Shown piece after piece: positions 1 to 8,848 of a stretch of 64,000 nucleotides of DNA. This DNA is from a virus. Both the position numbers and the translations under genes were made by a program. A model generated the notes under the pieces. It did not search any database and had not been told where the DNA came from. It saw only the letters and a program-made list of their open reading frames with translations. Every line of letters begins with the position of its first letter. Position 1 is the first letter of the stretch. The DNA is taken from IMG/VR virus record IMGVR_UViG_3300027754_000045, positions 62,001-126,000 of that record. One strand, written 5' to 3'.

Positions 1-1096
1 CTTTGCAATGCGCAGCCGTTATGACGGTACTACTCTTGGCGGAGAAGCTCTCTTCCAAGAACCATACGCAGCATTCTCTGGTTCAGGTAACGGTGCTACT
101 GGTGCCGCTTCTGGTGTTACAGGTGCTTGCCAAGGCGTAGATCCTTCTTACGGTGGCACAGGTTCACAAGCTGGTGGTAGTGTACTTCGTGCTGACGGTT
201 TAACCTTTGGTATTCGCAACGCTTCATTTAACATGGGTGCCTTTAGAGGCATGTTAACGGGAGAAGGCGAATCTCTTGGTGGCTCTGGTGCTAGCAAGGT
301 TTTCCGAGAAATGGGTTTCAGCATTGAACGTATCGCTGTCGAAGCAAAGACACGTGCTCTCAAGGCAGAATACACAACTGAATTGGCTCAAGACTTGAAG
401 GCTGTTCACGGCTTAGACGCTGAGAGCGAACTTGCTAATATTCTTAGCACTGAAATTCTCAACGAAATCAATCGTGAATTGATCTACACTCTTTATCGTG
501 TAGCCAAGACTGGTTGTGGTCAAGGTGATCTTTCTACTGCTGGTGTTTACGATCTCAATACGGATTCAGATGGTCGCTGGAGCGCAGAACGCTTCCGTGG
601 TCTGATGTTCCAAATTGAACGTGAAGCCAACGTCATTGCAAAGGAAACTCGTCGTGGTAAGGGTAACTTTATTGTTTGCTCTTCAGACGTTGCTTCTGCT
701 CTTGCAATGGGTGGTTTCCTTAATGTCAGCCCAGCACTAAACGTGCAACTTGAAGTTGATGATACTGGCAATACGTTTGCTGGTATTCTTAACGGCAAGT
801 TCAAGGTTTACATCGATCCTTATGCCAAGACCAATGCCAACTTCGTAATGGTTGGTTATCGTGGAGCAAGTCCATACGATGCTGGCGTGTTCTACTGCCC
901 ATACGTTCCTCTCCAAATGGTGAGAGCCGTTGATCAGTCAACATTCCAACCAAAGATTGGATTTAAGACTCGTTACGGTATGGTTCAAAATCCTTTTGCT
1001 GATAATGCAGCGGGTATTGATACTGTTGGTTCAAATCAGTACTATCGTATCTTTGCAGTAAGTAACTTGCATGGTAACACAGGTTTCGGACTTTAA
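1..1096 (+). CDS. 23: Major capsid protein gp23, C-terminal part (5' end outside window)
   Basis: This is the T4-family major capsid protein that forms the head hexamers. The frame is open from base 2 and the residues before the first visible Met (F-A-M-R-S-R-Y) match the conserved T4 segment I-F-A-(L/M)-R, so the Met at 8 is internal and the gene starts left of the window. About 364 residues remain, against 521 in T4 gp23. The family core is clear: the helix around V-E-A-K-T-R-A-L-K-A-E-Y-T and a C-terminal P-F region with Y-Y-R-I. The 5' portion is glycine-rich. A strong terminator follows directly, as expected for an abundant late mRNA. Confidence 0.95.
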   Translation, partial: FAMRSRYDGTTLGGEALFQEPYAAFSGSGNGATGAASGVTGACQGVDPSYGGTGSQAGGSVLRADGLTFGIRNASFNMGAFRGMLTGEGESLGGSGASKVFREMGFSIERIAVEAKTRALKAEYTTELAQDLKAVHGLDAESELANILSTEILNEINRELIYTLYRVAKTGCGQGDLSTAGVYDLNTDSDGRWSAERFRGLMFQIEREANVIAKETRRGKGNFIVCSSDVASALAMGGFLNVSPALNVQLEVDDTGNTFAGILNGKFKVYIDPYAKTNANFVMVGYRGASPYDAGVFYCPYVPLQMVRAVDQSTFQPKIGFKTRYGMVQNPFADNAAGIDTVGSNQYYRIFAVSNLHGNTGFGL

Positions 1097-1123
1097 TCCA
1101 AAACTTAAGTAAATAACGAATAT

Positions 1124-1152
1124 GGGGAGGCCTTAAAAAGCCTCCCCTTTTT
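1124..1152 (+). terminator. Rho-independent terminator after the capsid gene
   Basis: An 8-bp GC-rich perfect stem (GGGGAGGC / GCCTCCCC) with an A-rich loop is followed by TTTTT. It lies 27 bases past the gp23 stop and just before the next late promoter, so it isolates the capsid transcript. Confidence 0.92.
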
Positions 1153-1156
1153 GTTA

Positions 1157-1164
1157 TATAAATA
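1157..1164 (+). promoter_or_regulatory. T4-type late promoter TATAAATA
   Basis: This is an exact match to the T4 late -10 element read by the gp55 sigma factor. Only four bases separate it from the ATG at 1169. With T4 geometry (the last A at -6) transcription would start at about 1170, inside the start codon, and no Shine-Dalgarno is present. It is one of several such sites in the window. Confidence 0.8.
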
Positions 1165-1168
1165 CTAT

Positions 1169-1669
1169 ATGGCAACAATCCCAGCAACACATAATGCACT
1201 TATAGTCAATTATTTTCAATTTGTTTTGGATAGAGTTCCTAATATGTCATATTTTTGTCAAAGTGCAAACCTTCCAGGAATAGCATTTGGATCAGCAGAA
1301 CAACCAACTGTTTTGGGTCATCCAGTCAAAGTTCCTACAGGAGCATTTCGGTTTGAAGATCTTGAACTGACTTTTCGTGTTGACGAGAATTTAACAAATT
1401 GGAGAGAGATACATAACTGGATTAAAAGTATTGGAAATTATGATTCTGATGAAGACACTCTTCCGTATGATAAAAAAACATCAGATGCTGATTTGTCGAT
1501 AACCAACAGTTCTTATCGTCCAAAAATTAATATACATTTCAAGCACGTATTTCCCATTTCTTTAAGTGGTTTAAATTTTAATACTACTGCTATAGACTCT
1601 ATGGAAATGACTGCTACTGTAAAATTTGCATTTACTGGTTATGAAATTAAAAATTTAGTTACTCCTTAA
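1169..1669 (+). CDS. Tail-tube-fold protein (gp19-like)
   Basis: This 166-residue protein has the look of the phage tail-tube family: an N-terminal N-Y-F-Q-F-V-L-D strand, a conserved L-P-G-I near residue 40, and an F-R-F-E-D-L-E-L-T-F core before a W-x-x-I-H-N-W helix. T4 gp19 is 163 residues. Position right after gene 23 is where related phages carry a tail completion gene, so it could be a tube terminator or a second tube protein rather than the main tube. The Met at 1169 is chosen because an upstream in-frame Met at 1151 falls inside the terminator and promoter. It is followed closely by uvsY. Confidence 0.6.
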   Translation: MATIPATHNALIVNYFQFVLDRVPNMSYFCQSANLPGIAFGSAEQPTVLGHPVKVPTGAFRFEDLELTFRVDENLTNWREIHNWIKSIGNYDSDEDTLPYDKKTSDADLSITNSSYRPKINIHFKHVFPISLSGLNFNTTAIDSMEMTATVKFAFTGYEIKNLVTP

Positions 1670-1686
1670 TAACAGGAATTTATATT

Positions 1687-2121
1687 ATGAATTTAAATGA
1701 TATTAAAAATATGGTTAAAACTGACCTGAGTATTGATCAAACTGTTTTAGATACGGAATCTAGTAGAACTCCACAACTCCATAATAAATATTTGGTTTTA
1801 TTTATGGACGAACGTTTAAAATTAAAACGTATAGAAAATGAATTATTAGTTTTACGAAGAAATAAATGGTTATACTATACTGGTCGTATGAGTAAAGAAG
1901 AACTTACACAATTTGGATGGGAACCATTCGAATTAAATGTACTAAAAACAGAATCTAATGATCTGATAGACTCTGATAATGATTACATTAAAATGTCTGA
2001 AAAAACAGATTTTCAAAAAGAAATTGTTCTTTATCTAGAAGGTGTTGTTAAAATAGTTCAGAACCGTCAATGGCAAATAAGAGCGATGATAGACTGGATC
2101 AAGTTTACTCAAGGAGCTTAA
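1687..2121 (+). CDS. uvsY: UvsY recombination mediator
   Basis: UvsY loads the UvsX recombinase onto single-stranded DNA covered by gp32. The 144-residue protein aligns along its length with T4 UvsY (137 residues): the S/F-I-D-x-T-x-L start, a central helix with R-I-E and the Y-Y-T/S-G motif, then a C-terminal helix of the I-x-N/S-R type. Its stop shares an A with the ATG of uvsW (TAATG), so the two are translationally coupled. Partners in this window are UvsX and UvsW. Confidence 0.88.
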   Translation: MNLNDIKNMVKTDLSIDQTVLDTESSRTPQLHNKYLVLFMDERLKLKRIENELLVLRRNKWLYYTGRMSKEELTQFGWEPFELNVLKTESNDLIDSDNDYIKMSEKTDFQKEIVLYLEGVVKIVQNRQWQIRAMIDWIKFTQGA

Positions 2122-3629
2122 TGGCAGATTTAGATATTACACAACCAGATGCAGTTATGGTCAAGGTTGATTGTGATCGGTCTTTAGCCAAAGAACTAAA
2201 TTCCTACTTTACTTTCACTATGCCTAATTTCAAGTATACTCCAGCCTATAAGAATAAAATTTGGGATGGTAAAATACGTCTTTTTAATCTATTTACCCAG
2301 TCCATGTACGCTGGACTAGTAGAACCTTTGATCAAGTTTGCCAAGGATAGAGGGTATTCCTACTCCTTTACTCCAAGAACGTACCAGAAACCATCTAATG
2401 CCCTTATAAGCGATTTTATAGAGAACCTACCCATCCAGGCTAACGGCTCCACAATCAAACCCCACGATTACCAGGTTGAAGCCGTCCTACACAGCCTGGG
2501 GCATTCTAGGGCCCTTCTCGTGAGTCCTACAGGCAGCGGTAAGTCTCTAATCCTGTATCTTTTGTGTCGTTGGATACTAGAAACTCATAATACAGGTAAA
2601 TTGCTCATAATCGTTCCCACCACCAGTCTAGTTTCCCAGATGTTGGCAGATTTCCGAGAATACGCCAAATTAGACACTTGGAAGGCGGATCGTAACATTC
2701 ATACGATTATGGCAGGCAAGGATAAGGATACAAATAAACGTATCATTATATCTACATGGCAAAGCATCTATAAACAACCAGAAACTTGGTTTAATGACTT
2801 TGTGGGTGTGTTTGGAGACGAGTGTCATTTATTTTCCGCTAAATCCCTAACTGGTATTCTAACTAAAGCTAAGAATACAGATTATCGAATAGGTACTACT
2901 GGAACCCTAAGCGGAATGCAAATTCATCAGTTTGTTATTGAAGGCTTATTCGGACCTGTTTATAACACCACAACCACTAAAAAGTTAATTGATAAAGACC
3001 TATTGTCTAGTATTAATATTGATTGTTTAACACTACAATATACTCCAGAAGAAATCCAGAAAACAAAACGAATGGAATATCAGGACGAGATTCGATTTGT
3101 GGTTACTCATAAAGGACGAAATAAATTTATTAAAAATTTATGTAACAGTCTAACAGGTAATACTCTAGTTCTTTTTAATTTTGTGGAACTTCAAGGAAAG
3201 CCATTATACGAGTTGATAGTAAACGATTCCGATAAATCTATTTATTTTATTCACGGAGAAACTGATGTGGAAACTCGTGAAGAGATACGAAAAATTGTAG
3301 ATAAAGGAACAGATTCTATTTTAATTGCTTCTTACGGAACTTGTTCTACAGGAATTAATATACGAAATATTAATAATATTGTGTTTGCTTCTCCTTCAAA
3401 GTCTGTTATTCGTGTACTACAGTCTATTGGACGAGGTTTGCGTAAAACAGAAACAAAATCTAAAATGAAATTGTTTGATATTGCAGATGATCTGTCTTAT
3501 AAGAGTTACGAGAACCACGGAATGAAACATCTAGAACAACGATTTAAAATATATACTAGTGAAGGATTTCCTTTTAAGATTGTTCCTATTCAGTTGCCCA
3601 AGGAGACTAATGATGAGAACCCCCTATAA
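2121..3629 (+). CDS. uvsW: UvsW RNA-DNA / branched-DNA helicase
   Basis: This is a superfamily 2 helicase which in T4 unwinds R-loops and branched recombination intermediates and so shuts off origin-dependent replication. In the 502-residue product the N-terminal W-D-G-K-I-R-L motif, the Walker A P-T-G-S-G-K-S (residues 136-142), the D-E-C-H box (233-236) and the C-terminal I-G-R-G-L-R-K motif VI all match T4 UvsW. The start at 2121 has an AAGGAG ribosome site at 2111 and overlaps the uvsY stop by one base. Confidence 0.95.
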   Translation: MADLDITQPDAVMVKVDCDRSLAKELNSYFTFTMPNFKYTPAYKNKIWDGKIRLFNLFTQSMYAGLVEPLIKFAKDRGYSYSFTPRTYQKPSNALISDFIENLPIQANGSTIKPHDYQVEAVLHSLGHSRALLVSPTGSGKSLILYLLCRWILETHNTGKLLIIVPTTSLVSQMLADFREYAKLDTWKADRNIHTIMAGKDKDTNKRIIISTWQSIYKQPETWFNDFVGVFGDECHLFSAKSLTGILTKAKNTDYRIGTTGTLSGMQIHQFVIEGLFGPVYNTTTTKKLIDKDLLSSINIDCLTLQYTPEEIQKTKRMEYQDEIRFVVTHKGRNKFIKNLCNSLTGNTLVLFNFVELQGKPLYELIVNDSDKSIYFIHGETDVETREEIRKIVDKGTDSILIASYGTCSTGINIRNINNIVFASPSKSVIRVLQSIGRGLRKTETKSKMKLFDIADDLSYKSYENHGMKHLEQRFKIYTSEGFPFKIVPIQLPKETNDENPL

Positions 3630-4365
3630 ATTAATTAAGATGATGTCTGGTGAAGAATTAATTGCTACTATTCGTAAAGGCAGAAATGGTAGACTTATAC
3701 TAACCAGACCTATGATGTTTGAGTCTACACTATCTGCTGATATGATGGGCAGAGTAAAGGAAATATTTACCTTAAGAAACTGGATTATTCTTTCTTCTGA
3801 TACCACGGTAACTATTTCAGAAGCATCTGTAGTTTCTATTAGTACACCTAGCAATGATATTGAACTTTTATACGATGCAGAAAAAGGTAAAGAAGATGCT
3901 CAAAAACTTAATCCTAAGTCATTAAAGCCACCAACAACAAAACTTCCATCAGTAATGGATTTATTTGGTGATCTTCCAGAAATTCCTACAGATTATCCAC
4001 ACAAATTAACAACTCCTATTTCTAAAAAAGAAGAAGATGCTTTATTTAAAAAAATGGATCAAATGATGAAAGATATTGGAATGGATTTTAATACAGAAAA
4101 ACCAAAGAAAAACCTTGCAAAACCTGATTTTGATGATACAATAGTGTATATGAATTTAGTTTTTTCACCCAATGTTCTTCTTAAACTTTTAAAGAATGGA
4201 ATGCTCAAGCGTTCCGATCTGGGTAAAATAATAAATGAATTAACTGATGGTAATGGTGAAGGTATGAGCGTTGATAAATTTACAAGTAAGAATAAGAAAA
4301 AAGAAGACTTTGGTAATAAGTGGACTGATTGGAATCCAGATCCAAAGTCTAATGATTATCAGTAA
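3613..4365 (+). CDS. Conserved phage protein with a possible Sm-like N-terminal domain
   Basis: A 250-residue protein of unknown function. Its first 80 residues (Y-K-L-I-K-M-M-S-G-E-E-L-I-A-T-I ... N-W-I-I-L ... I-S-E-A-S-V-V-S-I) have the strand pattern of a small Sm/LSm-like beta-barrel; this is inference from pattern only. The rest is charged and probably flexible, with a conserved-looking V-Y-M-N-L-V-F-S-P-N-V-L-L segment near residue 180. AGGAG at 3601 is best spaced for the ATG at 3613; the ATG at 3610 is the alternative. It overlaps the uvsW end by 17 bases. Confidence 0.7.
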   Translation: MRTPYKLIKMMSGEELIATIRKGRNGRLILTRPMMFESTLSADMMGRVKEIFTLRNWIILSSDTTVTISEASVVSISTPSNDIELLYDAEKGKEDAQKLNPKSLKPPTTKLPSVMDLFGDLPEIPTDYPHKLTTPISKKEEDALFKKMDQMMKDIGMDFNTEKPKKNLAKPDFDDTIVYMNLVFSPNVLLKLLKNGMLKRSDLGKIINELTDGNGEGMSVDKFTSKNKKKEDFGNKWTDWNPDPKSNDYQ

Positions 4366-4436
4366 TATCTAATATTATTTGATTCTCTATTTTCTCATTC
4401 ATACCAGACACACAAGTATACACGATAATATTAATT

Positions 4437-5018
4437 ATGTCAAGTGAAAAATCTAAAAAATCTAAAAATATTGTAGACCCCCCGATTGTAGCCCAAAAAC
4501 GGCTTACCAAGGATAGTGACCACTATGTGGATAACAAGAAGTTCCTTGCTGAGATGGTTATTTGGAAACGTCAAATACGAGAAGCAGAAGAAGTAGAAGA
4601 CGATAAGCCACCAGTATCCACATATATTGGCGAATGCTTTATGAAGATTGCTGAAAGGCTTTCTTCCAAGCATAATTTTGCCAATTATCCGTATCGAGAA
4701 GAGATGGTGGGAGATGCTATCGAGAACTGTCTCATGTATGCACACAACTTTAATCCTAAGAAATCCAAGAATCCGTTCTCGTATTTCACTCAAATAATCT
4801 ACTATGCCTTCCTTAGACGCATAGAAAAAGAAAAAAAGCAAAATTATATCAAGTTTAAGTTGACCGAGCACCTAGATGATGGTACAATGCATAAGTGGTG
4901 TAAAACTAATTACTTTGAAAAAGCTGATCCACGAGAAGCACTAAGTGAACATTTCTCTATTACAGAAAAGGATATAGAGAAGTATGAACCAAAGGTACGT
5001 AAAAAGCGCAAAATATAA
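4437..5018 (+). CDS. 55: Late sigma factor gp55
   Basis: gp55 is the small phage sigma factor that directs host RNA polymerase to TATAAATA late promoters. The 193-residue product aligns with T4 gp55 (185 residues) through Y-V-D/N-N-K, I-A-E-x-L-S-x-x-x-N-F, the region-2-like M-V-G-D-A-I-E and H-N-F-N-P/E segments, K-N-P-F-S-Y-F-T-Q, and R-I-E/K-K-E-K/R-K. The T4 protein ends in a clamp-binding L-D-F-L-Y-E peptide; here the end is basic (K-V-R-K-K-R-K-I) and no such peptide is visible. Late promoters in this window are its expected targets. Confidence 0.9.
   Translation: MSSEKSKKSKNIVDPPIVAQKRLTKDSDHYVDNKKFLAEMVIWKRQIREAEEVEDDKPPVSTYIGECFMKIAERLSSKHNFANYPYREEMVGDAIENCLMYAHNFNPKKSKNPFSYFTQIIYYAFLRRIEKEKKQNYIKFKLTEHLDDGTMHKWCKTNYFEKADPREALSEHFSITEKDIEKYEPKVRKKRKI
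4860..4888 (+). promoter_or_regulatory. Possible internal sigma-70 promoter before gene 47
   Basis: TTGACC, 17 bases, then TACAAT inside the 3' part of gene 55; the predicted start is about 130 bases before gene 47. Both boxes match at five of six positions. It lies in coding sequence and could be chance. Confidence 0.35.
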
Positions 5019-5021
5019 ATT

Positions 5022-6065
5022 ATGAAAATATGCATTATTGGTGACTCGCATTTCGGAGCAAGATCCGATTCGCCATTATTTTTAAATTATTTCTTTAAGT
5101 TTTTTGATAATGAATTATTTCCTTATCTAAAAGCAAACGATATCAATACAGTCATTCATTTAGGTGACATGTTTGATCGTCGTAAGTTTATAAATTTTCA
5201 TACTCTAAAACACGTAAGAGAACGATTCATGAATTGGTTTGAAGACAACAATGTGGATCTTCACTGTATTCTTGGAAATCATGATGTGTTCTATAAGAAT
5301 ACGAATCATCTAAACTCTCCAAAGGAACTATTTGTTGATTGTTATTCTAAATTTCACCTATACGAACACACCACAGAACTAGTAGTGGCAGACGGTACCA
5401 AGTTCTTAATGGTTCCTTGGATTAATGAGGAAAACAAATTAGCCGTAATCAAGGCTATTGAAGCCAGCACAGCACCAGTAGTATGCGGTCATTTTGAATT
5501 GAATGGTTATGAGATGATATCTAATATTAAATGCTCTAGCGGAATGGAAGATAAATTCCTACAAAAGTTTGAATTGGTTCTTTCTGGTCACTTTCATACA
5601 AAGAGTTCTAAAGGAAACATTCATTATCTTGGAACTCAATATGAAATGACTACAGCAGATCTTCATCAAGATAAAGGCTTTCATGTATACGACACAGAAA
5701 CTCGTGAACTAACATTCATTAAGAATCCACATAAAATGTACTATAGTATTGAATGGACGGATAAACGAGATTTTAGTGATCTAGATCCTACCGTATACAA
5801 AAACACTTATGTTCGTGTATTAGTATTAAACAAAAAGAATGAAAGAAAATTTGACGAGTTCATAGATTTGTTGTATACTGGAGAGCCAGCAAGTATTACA
5901 ATTATTGAAGACATAGTAACCAAGGACGATGAAAATAGTCCAGAGTTTGATATCAGTGAGGACACTTTGAGTCTGATTAATCGAGAAATTGAATTTTTAG
6001 AATCTGATAACACAGAACAATTAAAAGAAATTATGCGTCAAGTCTATATGGAAACTCTTTCATGA
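5022..6065 (+). CDS. 47: Recombination endonuclease subunit gp47 (SbcD/Mre11-like)
   Basis: The nuclease subunit of the gp46/gp47 complex, which resects DNA ends for recombination-dependent replication. The 347-residue protein shows the calcineurin-like phosphoesterase motifs in order: G-D-S-H-F-G near residue 7, G-D-M-F-D-R near 49, G-N-H-D near 86, G-H-F near 157 and G-H-F-H near 190. T4 gp47 is 339 residues. The stop overlaps the gene 46 start as ATGA, as expected for a stoichiometric complex. Confidence 0.95.
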   Translation: MKICIIGDSHFGARSDSPLFLNYFFKFFDNELFPYLKANDINTVIHLGDMFDRRKFINFHTLKHVRERFMNWFEDNNVDLHCILGNHDVFYKNTNHLNSPKELFVDCYSKFHLYEHTTELVVADGTKFLMVPWINEENKLAVIKAIEASTAPVVCGHFELNGYEMISNIKCSSGMEDKFLQKFELVLSGHFHTKSSKGNIHYLGTQYEMTTADLHQDKGFHVYDTETRELTFIKNPHKMYYSIEWTDKRDFSDLDPTVYKNTYVRVLVLNKKNERKFDEFIDLLYTGEPASITIIEDIVTKDDENSPEFDISEDTLSLINREIEFLESDNTEQLKEIMRQVYMETLS

Positions 6066-7777
6066 TCCTATTCAAGACTGTTCGATTTAAAAATTTTGGT
6101 TCATTTGGAAACAGCTTTACGGAAGTTAAGTTAGGCGAGAAATCTACAACTCTAGTATGTGGTAGTAATGGCAACGGTAAATCTTTTGCTTTATTGGATT
6201 CTATTGCTTTTGGGTTATACGGAAGACCGTTTCGTAATATAAACATTCCTCAACTAGTCAATTCGGTTAACAAAAAGAATTGCGTGGTAGAGATCAATTT
6301 TAATATTGGAAAGAATGAGTTCAAGGTGGTTCGTGGTCTAGTCCCAAAATTATTTGAAATCTATAAAGACGGCAATCTACTTAATCAGGACGCAAAGATT
6401 AAAGATTATCAGGAAGTATTGGAATCGCAGATATTAGGAATGAATTTCAAGACGTTCTCTCAGGTTGTTGTGTTGGGAAGTTCCTCATTTGTTCCGTTCA
6501 TGCAATTAACTCCTACTGATCGCCGTCAGGTTATAGAGAACATATTAGATATTAGCATATTCTCGCAAATGAATGTTGTAGTTAAAGACAAGGTGAATGG
6601 TGTTAAGTCTGAACTAGACGCAACCAATACTCAAATAGAAGTATCTAAAGCACAAATTGCAGACACCAAAGAAACCATACAATCCCTAGTAAAGAACACA
6701 CAACAGATCATAGAAGAACGCAAGGCAGCACAGGCTCAACTAGAAGCCCAGATGGTTGCTGTGAATGGGGACATAGAAGAATTATCTGAGCCGTTAAAGA
6801 TTTCTAGTACATCAATACAGACCGAATTAAAGGAAGTTCAGAAGAAACGAACAGATGCACAAAAGATTCTTGGCAAAATTGAACAGGCTAAAGAGAGTAT
6901 CAACGAAGATATTGAATTCTTTAATAATAATGAAACGTGCTCTTTATGCAAACAAGGAATTGCTCATGATCACAAGGATACCCTACTAACACAAAGAAAA
7001 ACAAAATTAGAAGAGTATCAGCAAGGCACTCAGGATATAAACACACAAATTACAAAGACTGAGAAACAAATAGCAGAAATTCAGAGTCGTTTAGACGAGC
7101 ACCAAACTAATGTTATTCGTTTGGCTAATAAACAAGAAACCTTAAAGAGTCTGAATACTAGTCACGCAAATCTTGAATTGAATAATGCCAAGACATACTC
7201 TCAAGAAGAGATTGCCAAGTTTGAGATTAAACTTACAGAATTAGAAAATAAAGAAGTTGATCTGATTGATAAAAAGTATAAAGTCCTCAAGACTCTGAAA
7301 TGCTACGACCAACTTATAAATTTATTTAAAGATAGTGGCATTAAATCAAAAATTATTAAGTATTATATTCCTTTAATCAATAAACATGTAAACAAGTACT
7401 TGACAAGCATGGATTTCTATGCTATATTTAATCTGGACGAAGAGTTCAAGGAAATCATCAAGAGTCGTCATAGAGACATATTTACGTATGAATCATTCAG
7501 CGAAGGCGAAAAAATGCGTATAGATTTAGCACTACTTCTTACTTGGCGAGAAATTGCTCGATTAAAGAATAGTGTTTCCACAAACCTACTGATTCTAGAT
7601 GAAGTATTTGATTCTAGTTTAGACGGTACTGGAACTGATGAGTTTATGAAACTGATATCTTCGTTTGGATCTAAGGTTAATGTATTTGTTATCAGTCATA
7701 AAACTGATCAATTACTAGATAGATTCGGTTCAATAATTCAATTCGAAAAGAAACGAAACTTCAGCAGACTAGTATGA
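6062..7777 (+). CDS. 46: Recombination endonuclease subunit gp46 (SbcC/Rad50-like)
   Basis: The SMC-like ATPase partner of gp47. In 571 residues (T4: 560) it has the Walker A G-S-N-G-N-G-K-S at 34-41, a Q-loop region, two long coiled-coil arms flanking a zinc hook C-S-L-C at 293-296, the ABC signature S-F-S-E-G-E, and a Walker B L-L-I-L-D-E-V-F. All parts of a functional Rad50-type protein are present. It overlaps gene 47 and the next gene by ATGA. Confidence 0.95.
   Translation: MILFKTVRFKNFGSFGNSFTEVKLGEKSTTLVCGSNGNGKSFALLDSIAFGLYGRPFRNINIPQLVNSVNKKNCVVEINFNIGKNEFKVVRGLVPKLFEIYKDGNLLNQDAKIKDYQEVLESQILGMNFKTFSQVVVLGSSSFVPFMQLTPTDRRQVIENILDISIFSQMNVVVKDKVNGVKSELDATNTQIEVSKAQIADTKETIQSLVKNTQQIIEERKAAQAQLEAQMVAVNGDIEELSEPLKISSTSIQTELKEVQKKRTDAQKILGKIEQAKESINEDIEFFNNNETCSLCKQGIAHDHKDTLLTQRKTKLEEYQQGTQDINTQITKTEKQIAEIQSRLDEHQTNVIRLANKQETLKSLNTSHANLELNNAKTYSQEEIAKFEIKLTELENKEVDLIDKKYKVLKTLKCYDQLINLFKDSGIKSKIIKYYIPLINKHVNKYLTSMDFYAIFNLDEEFKEIIKSRHRDIFTYESFSEGEKMRIDLALLLTWREIARLKNSVSTNLLILDEVFDSSLDGTGTDEFMKLISSFGSKVNVFVISHKTDQLLDRFGSIIQFEKKRNFSRLV
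7400..7428 (+). promoter_or_regulatory. Possible internal sigma-70 promoter in gene 46
   Basis: TTGACA, 17 bases, then TATATT within the 3' third of gene 46, about 350 bases before the next gene. The match is good, but the distance to a gene start and the coding context make it uncertain. Confidence 0.35.
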
Positions 7778-8502
7778 AACGAAAACAAACAAAACACAAA
7801 CGTATCAAGCGTGGCGATTCTGTAGATTCTCTACTCATCAAGAACGAGCCTTCTTGGGAGGATGTGGCTACTCTGACCCCAGAACAAATTGATGCCAGAA
7901 TTCTCAAGGCAACTAGTTGGTATAGTTACAGTTGCAAAAATGAGGTTTATAAGCCTTGGGTGATTGATTGGATGCAAAGAAACAAATACTCCAAATCAGA
8001 TGTTCGTGATGCCGTTAAAGTACCAGACACTCATCCATTTATAATGAGTATAGGCAAATACTGCAGAATTATGAATCTTGGCGGAAAGTTTGTTGATAAA
8101 GTTCTAGACAATATCAAATCAGAAGTAGAACACATTATTAAACTTGGTCGGGTAGTTAAGCCAAAGGTAGTAAAAGAACAAGTTTCAATTCAAGAGCATA
8201 TTCGAAAGAAAACCGAAGGATATCTGTGCACAATGAACGAAAGAATTGATGAATTATATCTTGCAGTATGTGAAGATGAAGCATGTAAATTTGACCACGA
8301 AGGTTGGTTAGAGGTTGAAGACATAAATCATATTCACTGGAAAAAGATGTCTAAAATACTTGATCCGTTTATTACTGAATTAAAAGTGGCACACACAGGA
8401 AAAGATTTAGAACTAAAAGAAGCCTATGAATATCTTGGTAAAAAAAAGATTAAAGTTATGATAAATACCCTAGAGGATTTCAAAGAGATACTTAATGGCT
8501 AA
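7774..8502 (+). CDS. Unrecognised protein between gp46 and RNase H
   Basis: A 242-residue soluble protein that I do not recognise. It begins with a strongly basic stretch (K-R-K-Q-T-K-H-K-R-I-K-R), continues with W-Y-S-Y-S-C-K-N-E and helical segments, and ends in a mixed charged region with H-W-K-K-M near residue 190. The start overlaps gene 46 as ATGA, so it is made with the recombination proteins. A basic N-terminus suggests nucleic-acid contact, but no catalytic motif is visible. Confidence 0.75.
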   Translation: MKRKQTKHKRIKRGDSVDSLLIKNEPSWEDVATLTPEQIDARILKATSWYSYSCKNEVYKPWVIDWMQRNKYSKSDVRDAVKVPDTHPFIMSIGKYCRIMNLGGKFVDKVLDNIKSEVEHIIKLGRVVKPKVVKEQVSIQEHIRKKTEGYLCTMNERIDELYLAVCEDEACKFDHEGWLEVEDINHIHWKKMSKILDPFITELKVAHTGKDLELKEAYEYLGKKKIKVMINTLEDFKEILNG

Positions 8503-8818
8503 TTTCAAAGGAATATTCAAAGTTAGTGGAATTGATGGGCAATGTATACAATATGCTCAAGGAGATATTGTATACAAAAACGGAGAAGCGTATATTGCAT
8601 CACGTGCTCCAGATCTTTGTAAATCTCCAGAACATAAATTGTCGGGATGGGAACCTTTAGTATCAGAAAGAGCAGGAAACCCAGTAACATTCTTTAGTTC
8701 TACTACTCCTCCAAGTCGAGTTTCTCAGGGAGACGAATGGTGGGATCCAAACACTGGCAAATTATACAAATATTATATAATTGGAACAAATAGTGAACAA
8801 TGGGTAGAAATTTATTGA
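8495..8818 (+). CDS. Small tail-fibre-like protein
   Basis: A 107-residue protein. Its C-terminal motif G-D-E-W-W-D-P-N-T-G-K-L-Y-K ... W-V-E-I closely resembles the end of the collagen-like tail protein at 35446-36711 (G-D-R-W-W-N-T-N-T-G-R-L-Y-T ... W-V-E-I). The N-terminal half (G-D-I-V-Y-K-N-G-E-A-Y-I-A) has the feel of a small carbohydrate-binding or fibre module. Its place among replication genes is unexpected for a virion protein. It overlaps the previous gene by eight bases. Confidence 0.7.
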   Translation: MANFKGIFKVSGIDGQCIQYAQGDIVYKNGEAYIASRAPDLCKSPEHKLSGWEPLVSERAGNPVTFFSSTTPPSRVSQGDEWWDPNTGKLYKYYIIGTNSEQWVEIY

Positions 8819-8842
8819 CTTTTGTTTTTTACATGATATAAT
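8815..8842 (+). promoter_or_regulatory. Sigma-70 promoter for rnh
   Basis: TTGACT, 16 bases, then a perfect TATAAT. The expected start, seven bases past the -10 box, is 8849, which is exactly the A of the rnh ATG, and there is no Shine-Dalgarno. The transcript would be leaderless. The -35 box overlaps the stop of the previous gene. Confidence 0.8.
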
Positions 8843-8848
8843 TACATT

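Noticed and set aside
4440-4871. A 143-codon minus-strand frame opposite gene 55
   Set aside because: Gene 55 on the plus strand is clearly recognisable; the antisense product is hydrophobic nonsense without a start signal.
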